Part shown: piece by piece, positions 3,813 to 5,233 of the stretch | How the letters are laid out: each line of letters begins with the position of its first letter | Numbering within the stretch: the stretch's first letter is position 1 | Origin: Pseudomonadota bacterium | Lineage (GTDB): Bacteria; Pseudomonadota; Gammaproteobacteria; Burkholderiales; Burkholderiaceae_D | Assembly (NCBI GenBank): GCA_023435945.1 | Contig: JAEZLB010000172.1 | Span: 1 to 5,233 of the forward strand | Length of the DNA: 5,233 nt | Direction of reading: 5' to 3' | Position numbers and translations under genes: made by a program | The notes under the pieces: model-generated | What the model was told of the DNA's origin: nothing | The model's database searches: none | The model's input: only the letters and a program-made list of their open reading frames with translations

Positions 3813-4895
3813 TCAGCCCTTGGACCTTGGAGACAGCATGTCCGTCAGTGTCCGCAACACCCCTGCCTGGGCCGGGTCCGCTTGTTCCGGCATCCAGGGT
3901 TTAGCGATCAGATTCTTGCGAAGGTCGGCAACGATTTCAAAGGAGCGGCGCCGCGCTGCGTGGTCGAACATCTGACAGGTAATCATCAACTCGTCCGGTT
4001 GCGTGAGTTCGATGAAATGGTTGAGTTGCGCTTCAACCGTGGAGGGCGAACCAATCGCCGAACAACTCAATACCTGCTCCAGCATATTCTGCTCAGGCCA
4101 GCTTAGCTGCTGCAGATAGTCCTTGACCGGCGGCGGCAGCAGTTTGCGCTTCCCGGTGCGCAGGTTGATGAAACTCTGCTGCATGGATGAAGCGTGAAAA
4201 GCGGCTTCCTCGTCCGTCTCCGCTGCGAAAGCGTTAAAGCCTAGCATCACATAGGGCTTGTCCAGTTGCTCGGACGGCTGGAAGGTAGCACGGTAAACCG
4301 TCAGCGCCTGCATCAGCATCGCCGGCGCGAAATGGGAGGCAAACGCATACGGCAAACCCATCTTGGCCGCCAACTGGGCACCAAACAGGCTGGACCCCAG
4401 TATCCAGATCGGGATCGTCAGACCCGCGCCCGGCACCGCAATCACACTCGCTTCCCGCGCGCTATCGGCAAAATAAGCCATCAATTCCCTTACATCGTGC
4501 GGAAACTCGTCCGGGTCACTGGCGAGCGTGCGGCGCAGCGCTCTGGCTACAGCCTGATCCGAACCCGGCGCGCGGCCCAGGCCCAGGTCTATGCGTCCCG
4601 GGAACAGCGATTCCAGCGTGCCGAACTGTTCGGCAATCACCAGCGGTGAGTGATTCGGCAGCATGATGCCGCCAGCACCGATGCGTATGGTTTGCGTCAC
4701 CCGCCCAACCTGACCGATCAGCACCGCGGTGGCGGCACTGGCGATGCTGGGCATGCCGTGATGCTCGGCCAGCCAGTAACGATGAAAGCCCAGCTTCTCG
4801 CAATGCTGCGCGAGATCCAGCATGTTGTGGAAAGACTCTCCGGCCTGGCTACCCTCTTTGATCGGCACCAGGTCGAGTACGGAAAACGGAATCAT
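3813..4895 (-). CDS. yhbW: YhbW-like luciferase-family (LLM class) flavin-dependent oxidoreductase
   Basis: 360-aa TIM-barrel flavoprotein of the bacterial luciferase-like family, strongly resembling E. coli YhbW (luciferase family oxidoreductase group 1). Shared features in order: [12 protein letters not shown] at the N-terminus; [19 protein letters not shown] at 38-56; a [19 protein letters not shown] block around 76-94; [14 protein letters not shown] at 101-114; [25 protein letters not shown] at 165-189; [10 protein letters not shown] further on; and a [21 protein letters not shown] segment near the end. Such enzymes use reduced FMN and oxygen, but the substrate of YhbW-type members is unknown. 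The protein runs about 25-30 residues past the E. coli C-terminus ([12 protein letters not shown] onward). No signal peptide, so cytoplasmic. GGAG at 4904-4907 lies 8 nt before the ATG. gloA ends 51 nt upstream on the same strand, so the two may be co-transcribed. Family certain; symbol by homology only. Confidence 0.88.
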   Translation of the reverse strand: MIPFSVLDLVPIKEGSQAGESFHNMLDLAQHCEKLGFHRYWLAEHHGMPSIASAATAVLIGQVGRVTQTIRIGAGGIMLPNHSPLVIAEQFGTLESLFPGRIDLGLGRAPGSDQAVARALRRTLASDPDEFPHDVRELMAYFADSAREASVIAVPGAGLTIPIWILGSSLFGAQLAAKMGLPYAFASHFAPAMLMQALTVYRATFQPSEQLDKPYVMLGFNAFAAETDEEAAFHASSMQQSFINLRTGKRKLLPPPVKDYLQQLSWPEQNMLEQVLSCSAIGSPSTVEAQLNHFIELTQPDELMITCQMFDHAARRRSFEIVADLRKNLIAKPWMPEQADPAQAGVLRTLTDMLSPRSKG

Positions 4896-4946
4896 TGTGA
4901 CTGCTCCGTGAGAAAGGGATAAAAGAACGCGACAGCTCGCTGGCCG

Positions 4947-5233
4947 TTAACGGCGTCCCAGCTGCGCCAGCAGGTCAGGCTGCACGATTTCAATCCAGTA
5001 GCCATCGGGATCGGTGATAAAGGCGACGTTCTTCATCTTGCCCTGATCGGGCCGCTTCACGTAGTTCACCTTGTTTTCATCGAACCAGCGCACTGCCGCC
5101 GCCAGATCGGGCACGGAAAAACAGATATGACCGAATCCCTGCGGCTGTGCATTGCCATTGTGATAGGCGAAATCCGCCTGCTCTTCCGTGCCCCAGTTGT
5201 GGGTCAGTTCCAGTATCCCGCGCTGGCTGAAGG
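4947..5233 (-). CDS. gloA: Glyoxalase I (lactoylglutathione lyase), C-terminal part; gene starts outside window
   Basis: 94 residues to a TAA stop, read as the C-terminal half of a long-form glyoxalase I. This metal enzyme isomerises the hemithioacetal of methylglyoxal and glutathione to S-lactoylglutathione in the cytosol. Matches to the eukaryotic/Pseudomonas-type enzyme are very close: LELTHNWGTEE with the metal-ligand Glu at window residue 8, YHNGN, QGFGHICFSVPDL with ligand His at 35, VKRPDQGKMKNVAFITDPDGYWIEI with the catalytic/ligand Glu at 81. The YHNGN insertion and the KRPDQGKMK segment are traits of the zinc-type long form rather than the short E. coli nickel-type enzyme. The N-terminal part, with the first metal ligand, is beyond position 5233. 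It precedes the monooxygenase gene by 51 nt, which may be part of the same transcript; both suit detoxification. Confidence 0.92.
   Translation of the reverse strand, partial: FSQRGILELTHNWGTEEQADFAYHNGNAQPQGFGHICFSVPDLAAAVRWFDENKVNYVKRPDQGKMKNVAFITDPDGYWIEIVQPDLLAQLGRR

Overview
The window looks like the edge of a prophage, or phage-derived island, next to ordinary chromosomal genes. The host is probably a beta- or gammaproteobacterium. This rests on a YhbW-like flavin monooxygenase, a long-form (animal/Pseudomonas-like) glyoxalase I, strong AGGAG-type ribosome binding sites and fairly GC-rich coding DNA. The exact lineage cannot be read from the sequence.

Positions 1-2302 hold a leftward (minus-strand) phage DNA-metabolism block. 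In transcription order it contains an uncharacterised 207-aa protein (2302-1679), a RecA-core ATPase of the Sak4/AAA_24 type (1606-554, with a second good start at 1480), a Gp157-family protein (557-51, 4-nt overlap with the ATPase gene) and the first codons of a single-stranded DNA-binding protein (35-1, running off the window). A Sak4-type annealing protein together with SSB is a known phage recombination pairing.

Positions 2303-2534 form a divergent control region with several short dyads and repeats and a two-codon minigene behind a strong Shine-Dalgarno sequence. It separates the leftward block from a rightward 125-aa Cro/CI-like DNA-binding protein (2535-2912) that lacks a LexA-type peptidase domain.

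Positions 2913-3812 (about 900 bp) carry no convincing gene but are rich in structure. They contain two hairpins just after the regulator, an AT-rich stretch with a minus-strand promoter-like site and repeated GCAAAT motifs, a near-ideal LexA/SOS box at 3182-3199, and a run of strong inverted repeats (3377-3688) ending in a terminator-like hairpin. No integrase, tRNA or attachment site is recognisable.

Positions 3813-5233 return to chromosomal-type genes on the minus strand: gloA (3' part, 5233-4947) followed 51 nt later by the YhbW-like luciferase-family oxidoreductase (4895-3813). They may be one transcription unit handling electrophiles or small carbonyl compounds. The most interesting open question is what the orphan SOS box controls, and whether SOS or antisense transcription from the non-coding region acts on the non-cleavable repressor-like gene.
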